Counted from the first letter of the stretch, positions 28,675 to 39,270 are shown. The stretch is 64,000 bases of DNA from Treponema sp. (GCA_022510905.1 JAFLSN010000002.1:1-64000), one strand, 5' to 3'. Translations and numbers: made by a program. Notes: a model not told the origin generated them from the letters alone.

Positions 28675-30729
28675 ATGGCTAAGGTTGGTATTTCAGAATT
28701 GGTACTGCGTGACGCGCACCAGTCGCTCCACGCAACTCGTATGACAACCGCGGATATGCTTCCTGCATGCGGCATGATTGATAAAATCGGTTACTGGGCC
28801 GTGGAAGGCTGGGGTGGCGCAACCTTTGACAGCTGCATCCGCTTTTTGAATGAAGACCCGTGGGAACGCCTTCGCAAGCTCCATGCGGCCATGCCCAATT
28901 CAAAGATAATGATGCTCCTTCGCGCCCAGAATCTTCTGGGGTACCGCCCTTATGCCGATGATGTGGTGGAAAAATTCGTAGAGACGGCGGCCACCAACGG
29001 CATCGGTGTGTTCCGCATCTTTGATGCCTGCAATGACCCGCGCAACATGGAGTGCGCCACCAAGGCCGCCAAAAAAACGGGAAAGCATGTGCAGATGGCC
29101 ATAAGCTATGCCGTAACTCCATTCCACACGATTGAAAAATATGCGGAGCTTGCCAAGACCTATTCGGATTTCGGAGCGGACTCAATCTGTATCAAGGACA
29201 TGTCGGGCCTTTTAAAGCCTTATGATGCCTACGACTTGGTCAAGGCAATCAAGGCGAAGTGCGACCTTCCGATTGAGATACACTCGCATGCGACGACCGG
29301 TCTATCCGTGGCGACGCTTCTCAAAGGTGCGGAAGCAGGGGCCGACGTGCTGGACACTGCCATCAGCTCCATGTCGATGGGAACATCACACAGCCCCACC
29401 GAAACTGTGGTGGAAATGCTCAAAGGGTCTGATCTGGACACTCAGCTTGACATTTCCGCCCTGCTTGAAATCGCGGCATACTTCCGCGAAGTTCGTAAGC
29501 ACTATTCTTCACTTGAATCTTCCTTTTTAGGAGCCGACACCCGCATCCTGCTTTCCCAGGTGCCCGGCGGTATGCTTTCCAACCTTGAAAAACAGCTTAA
29601 AGGGCTTGGCGCGAGTGACAAGATGGATGAAGTGCTTGCCGAGCTTCCCAAAGTGCACAAGGATGCCGGTTATGTTCCGCTTGTTACGCCAACCAGCCAG
29701 ATTGTAGGTTCACAGGCCGTGTTAAACGTGGTGCAGGGGCGCTACAATATGATGACCAAGGATTTCCGCGACCTGCTTACCGGACGCTTGGGAAAACTGC
29801 CGGCCGAACCCAACGCCGATTTGGTCAAAAGGGCCCTTGAGGAGAATAAAATGGAATCCGTGGTCGAGTGCCGCTATGCAGACCTTCTTGAACCTGAATG
29901 GGACAAGATGGTTCAGGAAGCCACGGAAAAAGGTGGAAACGGTTCTGTTGAAGACACGCTCACTTATGCCATGTATCCAAATGAGGCACCCAAATTTTTT
30001 GCGACGAGGGCAAAGGGGCCTGTTGACGCTGCTACGGAGTTCGCCAAAAAAGATGCTCCTGCCGCCGGGCCTGGCACCAAAGAAAACAAGGGCGGCTCTT
30101 ATACCGTGACTGTGAACGGTGCTGCTTACAATGTGACAAGCGGTCCCGCCGGAGATTCCATGAGTGTTACCGTAAATGGCACTCCGTACAACATCACGTT
30201 TGGTGCGGCCGGTGCCGTAAGTGCGCCTTCCTCGGGAGCTGTGGCCGCATCCCCTGCTGTAAGTGGCGGTGTCGATGTGACGGCGCCTGTCGCTGGCACA
30301 TTGCTAAAGCAGTGCTTTGCTGATGGCACGTCAGTCACCAAAGGTCAGACCGTGATAGTCATCGAGTCCATGAAAATGGAGCTTGAAGTAAAGGCTTCAG
30401 CTGACGGCACGATTACATATTCTGTTCCCGTTGGTACACAGGTTGCAAACGGACAGGTGCTTGCCTCCATCGGCGGCGTTGTGTCAGCCGCACCCGCTTC
30501 CTCGCAGGCGAATCCTTCGGGCTCCGTGGTAAAAGCTCCTGTGGCAGGCGTGTTTCTCAGGACCGCAGTGCCGGAAGGGGCAACCGTCAAAGCTGGCGAC
30601 ACCATAGTTGTCATTGAGTCCATGAAAATGGAGCTTGAAGTAAAGGCCGGGGCATCTGGTTCCGTGCACTTCCTTGCAAGTGCTGGCACCCAGCTTGCAA
30701 ACGGACAGGCCGTGGCAGAAATTCGGTAG
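28675..30729 (+). CDS. oadA: Oxaloacetate decarboxylase alpha subunit with two biotinyl domains
   Basis: A 684-residue carboxyltransferase subunit. The catalytic barrel begins VLRDAHQSLHATRM, continues with SICIKDMSGLLKPYDA (lysine region) and the metal motif IEIHSHATTGLS, and the conserved C-terminal carboxylase domain follows. After an Ala/Gly/Pro linker come two biotinyl domains in tandem, each with ESMKMELEVKA; the biotin lysines are residues 567 and 651. Most OadA proteins have one such domain. The DNA around the two motifs is almost identical, suggesting a recent duplication. With OadB and OadG it decarboxylates oxaloacetate and exports Na+. ATG 28675 follows an AAGAGG ribosome site. 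Confidence 0.94.
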   Translation: MAKVGISELVLRDAHQSLHATRMTTADMLPACGMIDKIGYWAVEGWGGATFDSCIRFLNEDPWERLRKLHAAMPNSKIMMLLRAQNLLGYRPYADDVVEKFVETAATNGIGVFRIFDACNDPRNMECATKAAKKTGKHVQMAISYAVTPFHTIEKYAELAKTYSDFGADSICIKDMSGLLKPYDAYDLVKAIKAKCDLPIEIHSHATTGLSVATLLKGAEAGADVLDTAISSMSMGTSHSPTETVVEMLKGSDLDTQLDISALLEIAAYFREVRKHYSSLESSFLGADTRILLSQVPGGMLSNLEKQLKGLGASDKMDEVLAELPKVHKDAGYVPLVTPTSQIVGSQAVLNVVQGRYNMMTKDFRDLLTGRLGKLPAEPNADLVKRALEENKMESVVECRYADLLEPEWDKMVQEATEKGGNGSVEDTLTYAMYPNEAPKFFATRAKGPVDAATEFAKKDAPAAGPGTKENKGGSYTVTVNGAAYNVTSGPAGDSMSVTVNGTPYNITFGAAGAVSAPSSGAVAASPAVSGGVDVTAPVAGTLLKQCFADGTSVTKGQTVIVIESMKMELEVKASADGTITYSVPVGTQVANGQVLASIGGVVSAAPASSQANPSGSVVKAPVAGVFLRTAVPEGATVKAGDTIVVIESMKMELEVKAGASGSVHFLASAGTQLANGQAVAEIR

Positions 30730-30822
30730 AATTCCGAAACCGTTTTGCATGGGCCGTCAGCTTTTGCGGAACGGTGCGCCTCTGGTGTATTGGGTAAGAC
30801 TAGATTTGGAGAAGGATAGTGT

Positions 30823-32274
30823 ATGCCACTTTCAAAAACTGAAAACAATAAAAAAATAGCCCTTGTCATGCTGGCCATTATTGCCTGTGCGTCGGTGATT
30901 TCTTTTGCCACAACGGTGTTTGCGCAGGACAGTGTGCAGGCCGCTAATGTTGCGCCGCAGGGAACCGGTCTCAACAAGGTTATCAAGCGGACCGAAAACT
31001 GGAACGGCCGTTACGATATTTCCCCCTCGCAATTCATACAGAACATAGGGAAGTCTACCGGCATCTACAAAATGATTCACCGCCAGACAGATGCGGAACG
31101 TATGGCAGAGCTTGAGCAGGAACAGGCCGCTGAACTTGCCGCACACACAGATCCGTTCGCTGGAACGGAGGTGGCGGGCTGGAAATATCTGGTTATGATT
31201 GCCATCGGCTTCCTTATCGTGTACCTCGGTGCCGCGCGGGGGTTCGAGCCGCTTCTGCTCATACCGATTGGCTTTGGCACCATTCTGGTGAACATACCCG
31301 GAGCCGGTATGGGAGATGCTCCTGACGGCATGTTGCGCATCATCTACAGTGCCGGTGTGGGAAACGAATTTTTTCCGATGCTGATTTTCATGGGTATCGG
31401 TGCCATGACAGATTTTGGTCCGCTTATTGCCAATCCAAAGATGGCGCTTTTGGGGGGAGCCGCCCAGTTCGGCGTGTTCTTTACGCTGTTCGGCGTTTCT
31501 GTGATGAACATGCTTCCCTCCATTGACTATACGATTTTACAGGCATGTGCCATTGCCATCATAGGCGGCGCGGACGGCCCCACGTCAATCTACGTGTCTG
31601 GAAAACTTGCCCCCGAGATGATGGCCGTTATCGCGGTGGCGGCGTATTCGTACATGGCTCTGGTTCCCATGATTCAGCCGCCGATTATGAAGGCGCTCAC
31701 AACCAAAAAAGAACGGCTTATCCACATGGATCAGCTTCGGCCCGTGGGCAAAACGGAGCGGGTGCTTTTTCCGCTGCTGCTTCTTGTACTTGCCATCCTG
31801 CTTCTGCCTCCGGCGGCTCCGCTTATCGGAATGCTTGCGTTCGGCAATTTTGTCAAGCAGAGCGGCGTGGTGGACAGGCTCTCAAAGACGATGGAAAATG
31901 AACTGATGAACATCGTTTCGATTCTGCTTTCACTCGGCGTGGGAAGCCAGATGACCCCCGAAAAGATTATGAACCCCAATTCTGTGGGAATCATTTTGCT
32001 GGGGTTGGTGGCGTTCTGTGTGGCCACGTCTGGCGGTGTGCTGATGGCAAAACTTATGAATGTGTTCCTTCCGGCAGGCAAAAAAATCAATCCGCTGATT
32101 GGAAGCGCGGGCGTTTCTGCGGTGCCAATGGCGGCGCGTGTTTCAAACAAGGTGGGCCAGGAGTTCGACCCGTCGAATTTCCTGCTCATGAATGCCATGG
32201 GACCAAATGTGTCTGGCGTGATTGGAACGGCTATTGCGGCAGGCGTATTTATCGCAACTTACGGGGGACTGTAA
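30823..32274 (+). CDS. oadB: Oxaloacetate decarboxylase beta subunit (sodium pump)
   Basis: A 483-residue polytopic membrane protein that couples decarboxylation of carboxybiotin to Na+ export. Conserved features are [48 protein letters not shown] with the functional Asp, and the C-terminal [19 protein letters not shown] and [17 protein letters not shown]. It has an N-terminal extension of about 110 residues with its own hydrophobic segment ([20 protein letters not shown]) before the usual OadB start. A GGAGAAGGA site precedes ATG 30823 and a terminator follows. Confidence 0.94.
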   Translation: MPLSKTENNKKIALVMLAIIACASVISFATTVFAQDSVQAANVAPQGTGLNKVIKRTENWNGRYDISPSQFIQNIGKSTGIYKMIHRQTDAERMAELEQEQAAELAAHTDPFAGTEVAGWKYLVMIAIGFLIVYLGAARGFEPLLLIPIGFGTILVNIPGAGMGDAPDGMLRIIYSAGVGNEFFPMLIFMGIGAMTDFGPLIANPKMALLGGAAQFGVFFTLFGVSVMNMLPSIDYTILQACAIAIIGGADGPTSIYVSGKLAPEMMAVIAVAAYSYMALVPMIQPPIMKALTTKKERLIHMDQLRPVGKTERVLFPLLLLVLAILLLPPAAPLIGMLAFGNFVKQSGVVDRLSKTMENELMNIVSILLSLGVGSQMTPEKIMNPNSVGIILLGLVAFCVATSGGVLMAKLMNVFLPAGKKINPLIGSAGVSAVPMAARVSNKVGQEFDPSNFLLMNAMGPNVSGVIGTAIAAGVFIATYGGL

Positions 32275-32324
32275 TCTGCACGGTGCCAGCCGAACGATTA
32301 AAATGTAAAAACCATTAAACACAA

Positions 32325-32358
32325 AACAGCCGGGTAGCATCTCGGCTGTTTTTTTTTC
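32325..32358 (+). terminator. Intrinsic terminator after oadB
   Basis: An 8-bp stem AACAGCCG/CGGCTGTT with a 10-nt loop, followed by a run of T. Confidence 0.85.
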
Positions 32359-32791
32359 GGTCATCGGGTGGCAGGATAAAAAAATCCATGGATTGGATTC
32401 TGTAAGTTTGGAAGTGGTAGTGCTTGGTTTGTGCATAAGGGTGCATGCCGTGTTTCTGCGAATCCAAGGGCGAAATGAGTCCTTGGCTGCGATACCTTAT
32501 AATAACAGCACATCCAGCAAACCCTAAAGGTTTCTCTGTCACTACCAAAAGGTCAAGTTCCAGAAAAATCATACCACGCCTTGTGCGCCGGGGTGTGTCG
32601 ATTTTGCCAAAACGGATTGTCTGCTTTGTGCGCAAGGCTCGTAGCTGCGGTATGCTTTATATTTCATCAAGCACAAGCATCGGCCGTTTTTCCGCACGAA
32701 TAAATTATTAAAAAATCGGATCTGCACAAACATCAAGGCAGGCTGCATGCCGTTCACCCTTCATTGAATTGCGGTGATGAGCTGCTTGTTT
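32359..32791. other. Intergenic stretch between oadB and addA
   Basis: About 430 bp between convergent genes. It holds family-A copy 3 (32428-32603); no gene or clear terminator for addA is visible in the rest. Confidence 0.6.
32428..32603 (-). repeat. Family-A dispersed repeat, copy 3
   Basis: On the minus strand it carries a diverged mini-ORF beginning MIFLELDLLVV (ATG at 32569) and ends near the complement of GTGCATAAGG. A short inverted repeat CCAAGG/CCTTGG (32464-32486) brackets the shared GGCGAAATGA block. Confidence 0.65.
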
Positions 32792-35700
32792 TTATTCCTC
32801 GGAAGAGATGGACCAGTCAGCTGCGTTTGCGCGCGAGAGCTCTGTTTCAAGGTCAACGGCTGCGCAGTTCCGGGTGATGTCAAATGCCTGTGCAAACCTT
32901 AGATAGTATAGCCAGCACTGCACGTTGTCCGGCGTGCATCCGAGCATGGCGGAAACTGCGTCGCGGTAGCAGGCGAGCTGTGTGTAGTAAAGTTCAGGCT
33001 GTATGCTCTGGTTTGTTTTGTAGTCAACCACGACTACCGTTCCGTCTGCCTTTGTGAACACAAGGTCAATCTGTCCGCTGATGATTTTTGATCCGATGCG
33101 GCTTTTAAAGCCGTATTCCGTTTTGTGCCATAGCGATGCTTTTGCGGCTTTTCCCAGGTCGGAATCAAGGAAGGCCTGCTGCATGGTTCTGCATGTTTTG
33201 TCCAGCTCCGCGATTTTTGCGCTGTTGTTTTCAAGCCCTGCGATTTCACGGTTTGAAACAACGGGCTTGTTTCCGCTTATGGCGGCTTCGAGATAGGCGT
33301 GGGCGATGGTTCCGAAGTTCGCAAAGCTGAAGCGGGCTTCTCCGCTCCTGTTTCGTGATTCATGCACCAGGCGGTTTATGCACTGGTATGGAACTTCGCT
33401 ATCTTGTGGCATATGTTTGATGGCTTCGTCGTCGGGCTCGTGCAGATGGGCCGGAATCACAAAGGAATGTGGCACCGCTTCTTTTGCGATGGCATCAGCG
33501 CATTCATAGCGGCCTTTAAGCGCCTTGATGCATTCAGCTTTTGTTTTTTTTCCTTCCCGCTCAATTTTACGCGGCATTGGAGGTATGGCTGAAAAAGTGA
33601 ACGGCGCCGATGGTTTTGCGTTCTGGCCGTCAATGTAAAATTCCAGCACGGGAGAAAGCACCTGCAGAATGGTGCGGGGATTTTTTTTGCCGCCTGGAAG
33701 ATAGTCAACACAGTCTTCTTTGAATGTTCCAGAAAATGTTCCGGTCATATACAGCTCCGATTTTGCGCGGGTAAGGGCCACGTAGGTAAGCCTCCTAAGC
33801 TCGGCGCTCCGCATGGCGGCCTGCTCTTCTTTGACCGATGTATAAAAAAAGTTGGAGCGGTCCTGCAGCAGGCAAAGCTGTGCCGGCGTGTTCACGGTTA
33901 TTCCAAATTCTTTGCTCGCGTACACTGGCGTGACATTCGCTTCGTTTCCAGAAAGCTTGTCGGCTCCGCACAGAAACACCACAGGGTATTCGAGGCCTTT
34001 GCTTTTGAAGATGGTCAGCAGGTGCACGCTTTCGTTTTTTTCAAGAGGAATGTCCATGTTGTCAAGCCTTGAGGATTCGTCTTCGTATGTGCGCATGCTG
34101 TCAACAAAATCGGCGAGCGTCATTGCGTTTTGTTCAGCCTGCCTTGCAAGCTCAAACATACGGTCGTAAAGATTGGCGTACATTGAAACATCGGTGTTCC
34201 ACATGGTTTCGTAGCGGTAGCCTGTTTGGTACCAAAGCTCCGTGACTGTGCGTGTAAGAGGAGAAAGCCGTGCACGGTGCATGAAGCAGAAGAACCATGC
34301 GGCGGTTTTGAGATAGCGCAAGGCGCTCTGCGGACAAAGTCCTGATGCCTCTGCTTCAAACGCGGGCCGGTGCTGCAAGAGCAAAACGGATGCTTCATCG
34401 GCGTTGAGATTTAAAAACGGTGAGCGGAGTATCTTTGCGAACGCAAGAGAGTCTTCGGGGTAGGCGCACAGCCTTAGCATGGCGAACATGTCGTTTACCG
34501 GGCCGTCAGAAAAAAATCCTGTCACAACTTCCGTTGTGTAGGGAATGCCTTCCGCAAGCAGCGCCCGCTCAAACAGAGGTTGGAGTTTGTATGTTCTGAA
34601 CAGAATCGCTATGTCTCCGGGGCGTATGGCCTGCTTTCCGTCTTGGCCTGAGACAAGTGACTTGATTTTTTGCGCGACCCAGCGGGCTTCTGCCTGCTCA
34701 CAGTCTACTTCACTGTCTTTGCACTTTTGCTGGGTGTCGTACAGCGCCACGTGCACATGGGGGTCAAACTGTGTAGCCTGCTTTGCATCTGGAACGTCTA
34801 CCGTGCGGTAGATGGCTTCATATGATGGAATGTCCGTGCCCTCGGCAGGTTCTGTAAAAAATACGGCGCGTTTGCCGAGTGTGTCCGCCTGGTTTTGAAG
34901 TGGCGGATAAGACGAGCCTCCGAATATGCAGTTGAATGCCGCGATGAGCGCAGGGTGCGAACGGTAGTTCGTTTTGAGCTCAAGGTTTCCGTCTGCGAAG
35001 TCGCGGCTCAATGCGCGGAAAACGGACACATCGGCTCCACGGAACCTGTATATGCTCTGCTTTTCATCTCCCACAAAAAAAAGCTTGTCGGGGCAAAGCT
35101 CTTCCACGGAAGGAACTCCCTTGTCCATGCGTTCCTGCCGCTCTGCCAGCAAAAACAGAAGATCCCGCTGCATGGAATTGTTGTCCTGAAATTCATCAAT
35201 CATGATGGCGCTGTATTTTTGCTTTTCAATGGCACGGAGCTCGGGGTGGTCGCGCAGCACGCACCGGGCGATGTCAGCGACATCCGCAAAAGTCAGCGTG
35301 CTTGAATTGCGTTTTAAGTTCAACACCATGTCCTGAAATTCAGAAAGCAGCTCCATGGCCGCGCACGTTACCGAAAATCCCCTGAGATAGTTCGCAAGCG
35401 AAACAAGCGTGGAGTGAATGCCTCTTAAATTTTTTAAAAGACTTTTTATTTCTTCCGAACCTTTTGGCCCCCCGATGAGTTTGTGCTTTACCGGCGGGCA
35501 GAGTGAAAGAACGAAATCTGTGCATGGAGCGCACTGGTCTTCAAAATGCGTACTGTCCAGCACCGGACATTCCGGAAGTTCCTGCGTGGCTTTGAGCGCT
35601 TCCGAGAGGTTTTTCATAAACACGCCGTCTTTTTTTCCATCAAAATCATCTACGGCATGCCGAATGTCTTGGAGGACAGAACAGGCTTCGCGTGAAGTCT

Positions 35701-36268
35701 CGTTCCATGCGGAGATGACGGCGCGTTTTTGGCGCAGCAGGCAGTCCGTAAAGTCGATGGGACTTGAAACCGTCGCGTGTTTGCAGATGGGGTCAACAAA
35801 TAGCTCTTCGGCAACCTGTTCATAATTTCGTGTGTCAGAAAGAAGGCGCACAGCTTTGTTGTCGCGGTGCGAAAGCATGAACGGAAGAGCCTTGTCGCGC
35901 ACGGTCTGGGTAAGCGCTTCATCGTCAATTATGAATGACGGACTGATGCCGTATCGGTGGCAGCCAAGGCGCGCGATGGAGGCGCAGTAGCTGTCAAGGG
36001 TCTGGATATTCGCCTTGTGGAATTCTGCAACGAGCGCGGGGTCAATCGCTTTGAGCGTTTGGTAGATGCGTCCGTACATCTCAACGGTGGCCTTTTTTGT
36101 GAATGTGAGCGTGAGGATGCGGTCAACCGGAATGTGGCGTTCAACAACAAGATGCGCAAACCTGGCCGAAAGCACGCTGGTTTTGCCCGAGCCGGCCCCG
36201 GCGCTTACCACGGCGTTGTTCTGTATGGTAACGGCTTTTGTCTGTGCCGGGTCAAGATTTCTTGCCAT
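32792..36268 (-). CDS. addA: AddA-type helicase/nuclease (UvrD/RecB superfamily)
   Basis: A 1158-residue helicase-nuclease subunit that processes double-strand breaks for recombination. Visible motifs: Walker A SAGAGSGKTSVL (residues 22-33), motif II IMIDEFQDNNSMQ, motif III FFVGDEKQSIYRFRGAD, motif V LLTIFKSKGLEYPVVFL, motif VI YVALTRAKSELYM, and a C-terminal PD-(D/E)XK nuclease with ISGQIDLVF and VVVVDYKTN. The start at 36268 follows a perfect AGGAGG five bases upstream; the in-frame start at 36352 adds residues with no family support. addB lies 175 bp upstream on the same strand. Confidence 0.92.
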   Translation of the reverse strand: MARNLDPAQTKAVTIQNNAVVSAGAGSGKTSVLSARFAHLVVERHIPVDRILTLTFTKKATVEMYGRIYQTLKAIDPALVAEFHKANIQTLDSYCASIARLGCHRYGISPSFIIDDEALTQTVRDKALPFMLSHRDNKAVRLLSDTRNYEQVAEELFVDPICKHATVSSPIDFTDCLLRQKRAVISAWNETSREACSVLQDIRHAVDDFDGKKDGVFMKNLSEALKATQELPECPVLDSTHFEDQCAPCTDFVLSLCPPVKHKLIGGPKGSEEIKSLLKNLRGIHSTLVSLANYLRGFSVTCAAMELLSEFQDMVLNLKRNSSTLTFADVADIARCVLRDHPELRAIEKQKYSAIMIDEFQDNNSMQRDLLFLLAERQERMDKGVPSVEELCPDKLFFVGDEKQSIYRFRGADVSVFRALSRDFADGNLELKTNYRSHPALIAAFNCIFGGSSYPPLQNQADTLGKRAVFFTEPAEGTDIPSYEAIYRTVDVPDAKQATQFDPHVHVALYDTQQKCKDSEVDCEQAEARWVAQKIKSLVSGQDGKQAIRPGDIAILFRTYKLQPLFERALLAEGIPYTTEVVTGFFSDGPVNDMFAMLRLCAYPEDSLAFAKILRSPFLNLNADEASVLLLQHRPAFEAEASGLCPQSALRYLKTAAWFFCFMHRARLSPLTRTVTELWYQTGYRYETMWNTDVSMYANLYDRMFELARQAEQNAMTLADFVDSMRTYEDESSRLDNMDIPLEKNESVHLLTIFKSKGLEYPVVFLCGADKLSGNEANVTPVYASKEFGITVNTPAQLCLLQDRSNFFYTSVKEEQAAMRSAELRRLTYVALTRAKSELYMTGTFSGTFKEDCVDYLPGGKKNPRTILQVLSPVLEFYIDGQNAKPSAPFTFSAIPPMPRKIEREGKKTKAECIKALKGRYECADAIAKEAVPHSFVIPAHLHEPDDEAIKHMPQDSEVPYQCINRLVHESRNRSGEARFSFANFGTIAHAYLEAAISGNKPVVSNREIAGLENNSAKIAELDKTCRTMQQAFLDSDLGKAAKASLWHKTEYGFKSRIGSKIISGQIDLVFTKADGTVVVVDYKTNQSIQPELYYTQLACYRDAVSAMLGCTPDNVQCWLYYLRFAQAFDITRNCAAVDLETELSRANAADWSISSEE

Positions 36269-36339
36269 ATTTCCTCCTGTAAAACTCACTTCGCAAAAAA
36301 AATGAAGTAGCATTTTGTATTCAAGTTCATGCTTCAAAC

Positions 36340-36352
36340 TTGTCCAGGACAA
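36340..36352. promoter_or_regulatory. Palindrome between addB and addA
   Basis: TTGTCCAGGACAA, a perfect 6+1+6 inverted repeat 72 bp upstream of the addA start. It could be an operator, but no regulator is identified. Confidence 0.3.
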
Positions 36353-36443
36353 AATACGCCTTGTGCCGATTTTGTCCCGCTGTCATTTTGAACATTGTGT
36401 GCCTTGATGCGTTTTGCGGAGCCTGTTTCCGCATGGATCTTGC

Positions 36444-39197
36444 CTAGCATTGCCACGGGCTCACAGTGAATGTGCGGCGGCAGACCGCTTGGTAGGCACA
36501 TGAAACGCAGGTGTCAAAATCTGGAACGCTTCTTGTGACTGAAAGGTCGTGCCGTTTGATGCGATCCAAGGCGATCGAAAGCAGTTCCAAAAAACGTTCG
36601 CGTGTGGGCTTGAAATCAATTTCGTCTTTGTAGACGGCTGCTCCAAAAACACCTACAGCTTTGCCGTTTCGCACATCAAAGAATGCGGCGTTTTCAACCT
36701 TTTTTTTGTTGGCTTCAAGTAGCTCAATATACATGGGAAGCTGCATGTCAGGGATGTCGTCGGGGTCGTTCGCATAGAGGTTGTCTGAAGGAATGGCGTG
36801 CGAAGAGCTTTTAAAATCGACAAGGATGTATTCGTCCGAGTCGGGACTTTTTAAAAGGCAGTCGATGCGTCCTGTGCATGTGCATGGAATGTCTTTCGGG
36901 CTCCAGCTGTAGGTGCTTTCTGTTTCGCAGACCGTACATGACGCAAAGGCCGAAAAAAAGCCTTCCACGGATTCCCGCATTTTTTCTTCCAATGCGGACT
37001 GCGTGGTTTTTATCAGCTCCTGTGAAAGCGGACTCAGTTTTTTTATGTCTGGGTCATTCACGGCTTTTGCTACACTTTCTGAAAGCAGCGTGGCATACGG
37101 TTCTTCCCACGTGGCATCGGCAGGAATGGAAAGCCTCTGTTCTTTTAGCGCCTTGCACAGGTATTCAAATACTTTGTGGTACAGGTTTCCCATTGTAAAT
37201 GGACTTATAAGCTCCGCTTCGTTTACCTGTTCCTGCACTCCGACCACTGAATGCAGGAACCAGCTTCTTGGACATCGAAAAAATCTGTTCAGCATCGTGG
37301 CGGAAAATTTTGGAAGCGCCGGTGCCTCAAAAAACTTATCGAGTGCGGCTGCAATGTAATGTTGAACCTGATTACCTTTCGCCGCTGTGTCGGGACTCTG
37401 TGCCCCGGTCCAAAAAAGGAATCCGTTTTTCTGCACGGCAAACAGGTGTGCGGGAAAATCTGCGGAATCAGGACGCAGTAGCGCATTCCGTTCCTGCGCA
37501 AAAAAATCCGCCGGAAGCCGTTCGGTCCTGCGGTCGTTTTCATGCAGGGAACCGTGGCACAGGCCGTAACCCGAAATGGTTTTTTCTGCCGCGGTAAAAT
37601 ACACGCTCCGTATCGCACTGGTTTTGTACAGCTCTATGAACTTTGAAGACACGTCAGGGTCATCAGCAATGCCAAGCAGTCTACGTTTCGCTTCATTTAA
37701 AAACGAAAGCTCACGGTATACCACAGAAATCGATGCCTGCGTTGCGTCAACAACCACATGGCATGAAAAAGGCGCTGTCGCGGCAAGCTTGTACGGAAGA
37801 ATCTGCACTCCGCGTTCTGAAGCTTCCGCAAGATACATGGTCTGGGCAAGCTGCTGTGTAAAAAACATGAACGGCGATGGGGGCGTGCAGTCCTGAAAGT
37901 CGCGTTCCAGGTCAAGCAGCGAGCCGAGTTCTGTAATGCATCGGCTTATTATTCTGTCGCTTTGGGGCGGGCAGATTTCCATGTCAAAGAATTTTGAGCG
38001 GAAGATAAAATAGGCGCGGTTTATGTCGGAGAATGTTTTTGCGTATGCCAGAGACTGTATGTTTTTTTTGAGCGAGCGGTAGTACTGCGCAATGAGTTCA
38101 TCGTAGTGCGCGGAAATTGCTTCGTTCCATACGTCAACATGAATTCCGTTTTTGATGTATGGGCAGAGGCAGTTGTTGTCGCGGCCAAACGCAATGAGCT
38201 TTTCGTTCAGCCTGGGATAGCGCCATGGAAGGCTTGTGTTTAAAAGCAGGCGCTTTACGCTTGCATAGGAGAAACCGCTGGTGGCGCAGTCAAGCACTTC
38301 TGCAAAAAAACTTCCGGCGGGGCTGGAGGCAAGGGCCTGTCCGTTTCGCAGCGTGTGTGGAATTTCGTACAGGTCAAGCTCGCGGTCAAGATATGGGCCG
38401 TATGTGTCGAGGTCTGGAACGCTGACTGCCATGTCGTTCCATGGGATGCGGCGCTCGCCGTGTTCGTTCCACAGGTATGCGGCAACTGCGTGCAGTTCCG
38501 TGCGTGTGTCTGAAAAAAAATCTACTGACGGCGTGCATTCGTTCGGGCCTGATGTTTCTTTTGGCTCTGTCTCTTTGCCGCAGGTTCCATATTCACCATG
38601 CACCAGCGTGATGTCCGGGGAATTTGCAAGGAGCGTTCTGTATTCCTGCCAGTCCATGAGGATTTCCGGGTAGAAAATGATGTAACGGTTTCCGTCTGAG
38701 ACAAATGGCGGGGTTTCCCATGCGGGGTCGAACAGCTGGTGTCGCTCCAGGAACATTCTGTACCGTTCGTATATGGCAAGAAGGTCTGCGTCTTCGGCAT
38801 CAGGAGCAAGCCGGCTCTGCTCGAACTGGTTTTTCCAGTGTGCAAGCGACGGAAGGATTGATGAAATCCACGGTGTGAACGATGATGCGTTTTGCGCGTA
38901 TATCGGTGCGATAAGCTCCTTTAAAAATGGCGTGTCTGCGTTTTCGGAAATCAGTCTCGAAGCGAACACCATTCGCATTACGGAAGGAATGGCGGTCTTG
39001 GTTTTGTGCTGGCTTTTTATCGATGCACCTTTAAAATCATCCCATGCGATAAAGCGATCCAGCGCCACGGCATTTCGGCCGGAGAACAGTGTCGCCCGGG
39101 TTGACCAGTGGTCTTTTGAGATTCCTGTGGGAAACACGAACACTGTATGCGGTTCATTGATATGGGCTGCGATGGTTTTTGCAATCAGGTTGCGCAT
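36444..39197 (-). CDS. addB: AddB-type nuclease subunit with probable Fe-S cluster
   Basis: A 917-residue partner of AddA. The N-terminal part is helicase-like with a degenerate nucleotide loop (FVFPTGISKDHW). The C-terminal PD-(D/E)XK nuclease carries GRIDCLL and YILVDFKSSSH. Four cysteines in the AddB Fe-S arrangement are visible: one in LNRFFRCPRSWFL, and CxxCx5C in FDTCVSCAYQAVC at the end. The start at 39197 has an AGAGGA ribosome site, and a TATAAT element at 39276-39271 rules out the longer in-frame start at 39383. It is first in the addB-addA operon. Confidence 0.88.
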   Translation of the reverse strand: MRNLIAKTIAAHINEPHTVFVFPTGISKDHWSTRATLFSGRNAVALDRFIAWDDFKGASIKSQHKTKTAIPSVMRMVFASRLISENADTPFLKELIAPIYAQNASSFTPWISSILPSLAHWKNQFEQSRLAPDAEDADLLAIYERYRMFLERHQLFDPAWETPPFVSDGNRYIIFYPEILMDWQEYRTLLANSPDITLVHGEYGTCGKETEPKETSGPNECTPSVDFFSDTRTELHAVAAYLWNEHGERRIPWNDMAVSVPDLDTYGPYLDRELDLYEIPHTLRNGQALASSPAGSFFAEVLDCATSGFSYASVKRLLLNTSLPWRYPRLNEKLIAFGRDNNCLCPYIKNGIHVDVWNEAISAHYDELIAQYYRSLKKNIQSLAYAKTFSDINRAYFIFRSKFFDMEICPPQSDRIISRCITELGSLLDLERDFQDCTPPSPFMFFTQQLAQTMYLAEASERGVQILPYKLAATAPFSCHVVVDATQASISVVYRELSFLNEAKRRLLGIADDPDVSSKFIELYKTSAIRSVYFTAAEKTISGYGLCHGSLHENDRRTERLPADFFAQERNALLRPDSADFPAHLFAVQKNGFLFWTGAQSPDTAAKGNQVQHYIAAALDKFFEAPALPKFSATMLNRFFRCPRSWFLHSVVGVQEQVNEAELISPFTMGNLYHKVFEYLCKALKEQRLSIPADATWEEPYATLLSESVAKAVNDPDIKKLSPLSQELIKTTQSALEEKMRESVEGFFSAFASCTVCETESTYSWSPKDIPCTCTGRIDCLLKSPDSDEYILVDFKSSSHAIPSDNLYANDPDDIPDMQLPMYIELLEANKKKVENAAFFDVRNGKAVGVFGAAVYKDEIDFKPTRERFLELLSIALDRIKRHDLSVTRSVPDFDTCVSCAYQAVCRRTFTVSPWQC

Positions 39198-39270
39198 GGT
39201 AAAATCCTCTGCGCCGGTATGTCTCGTATGTGTTTCAAAAGTCTGGTTGTGCATGAATCCTCTGGCAGCC

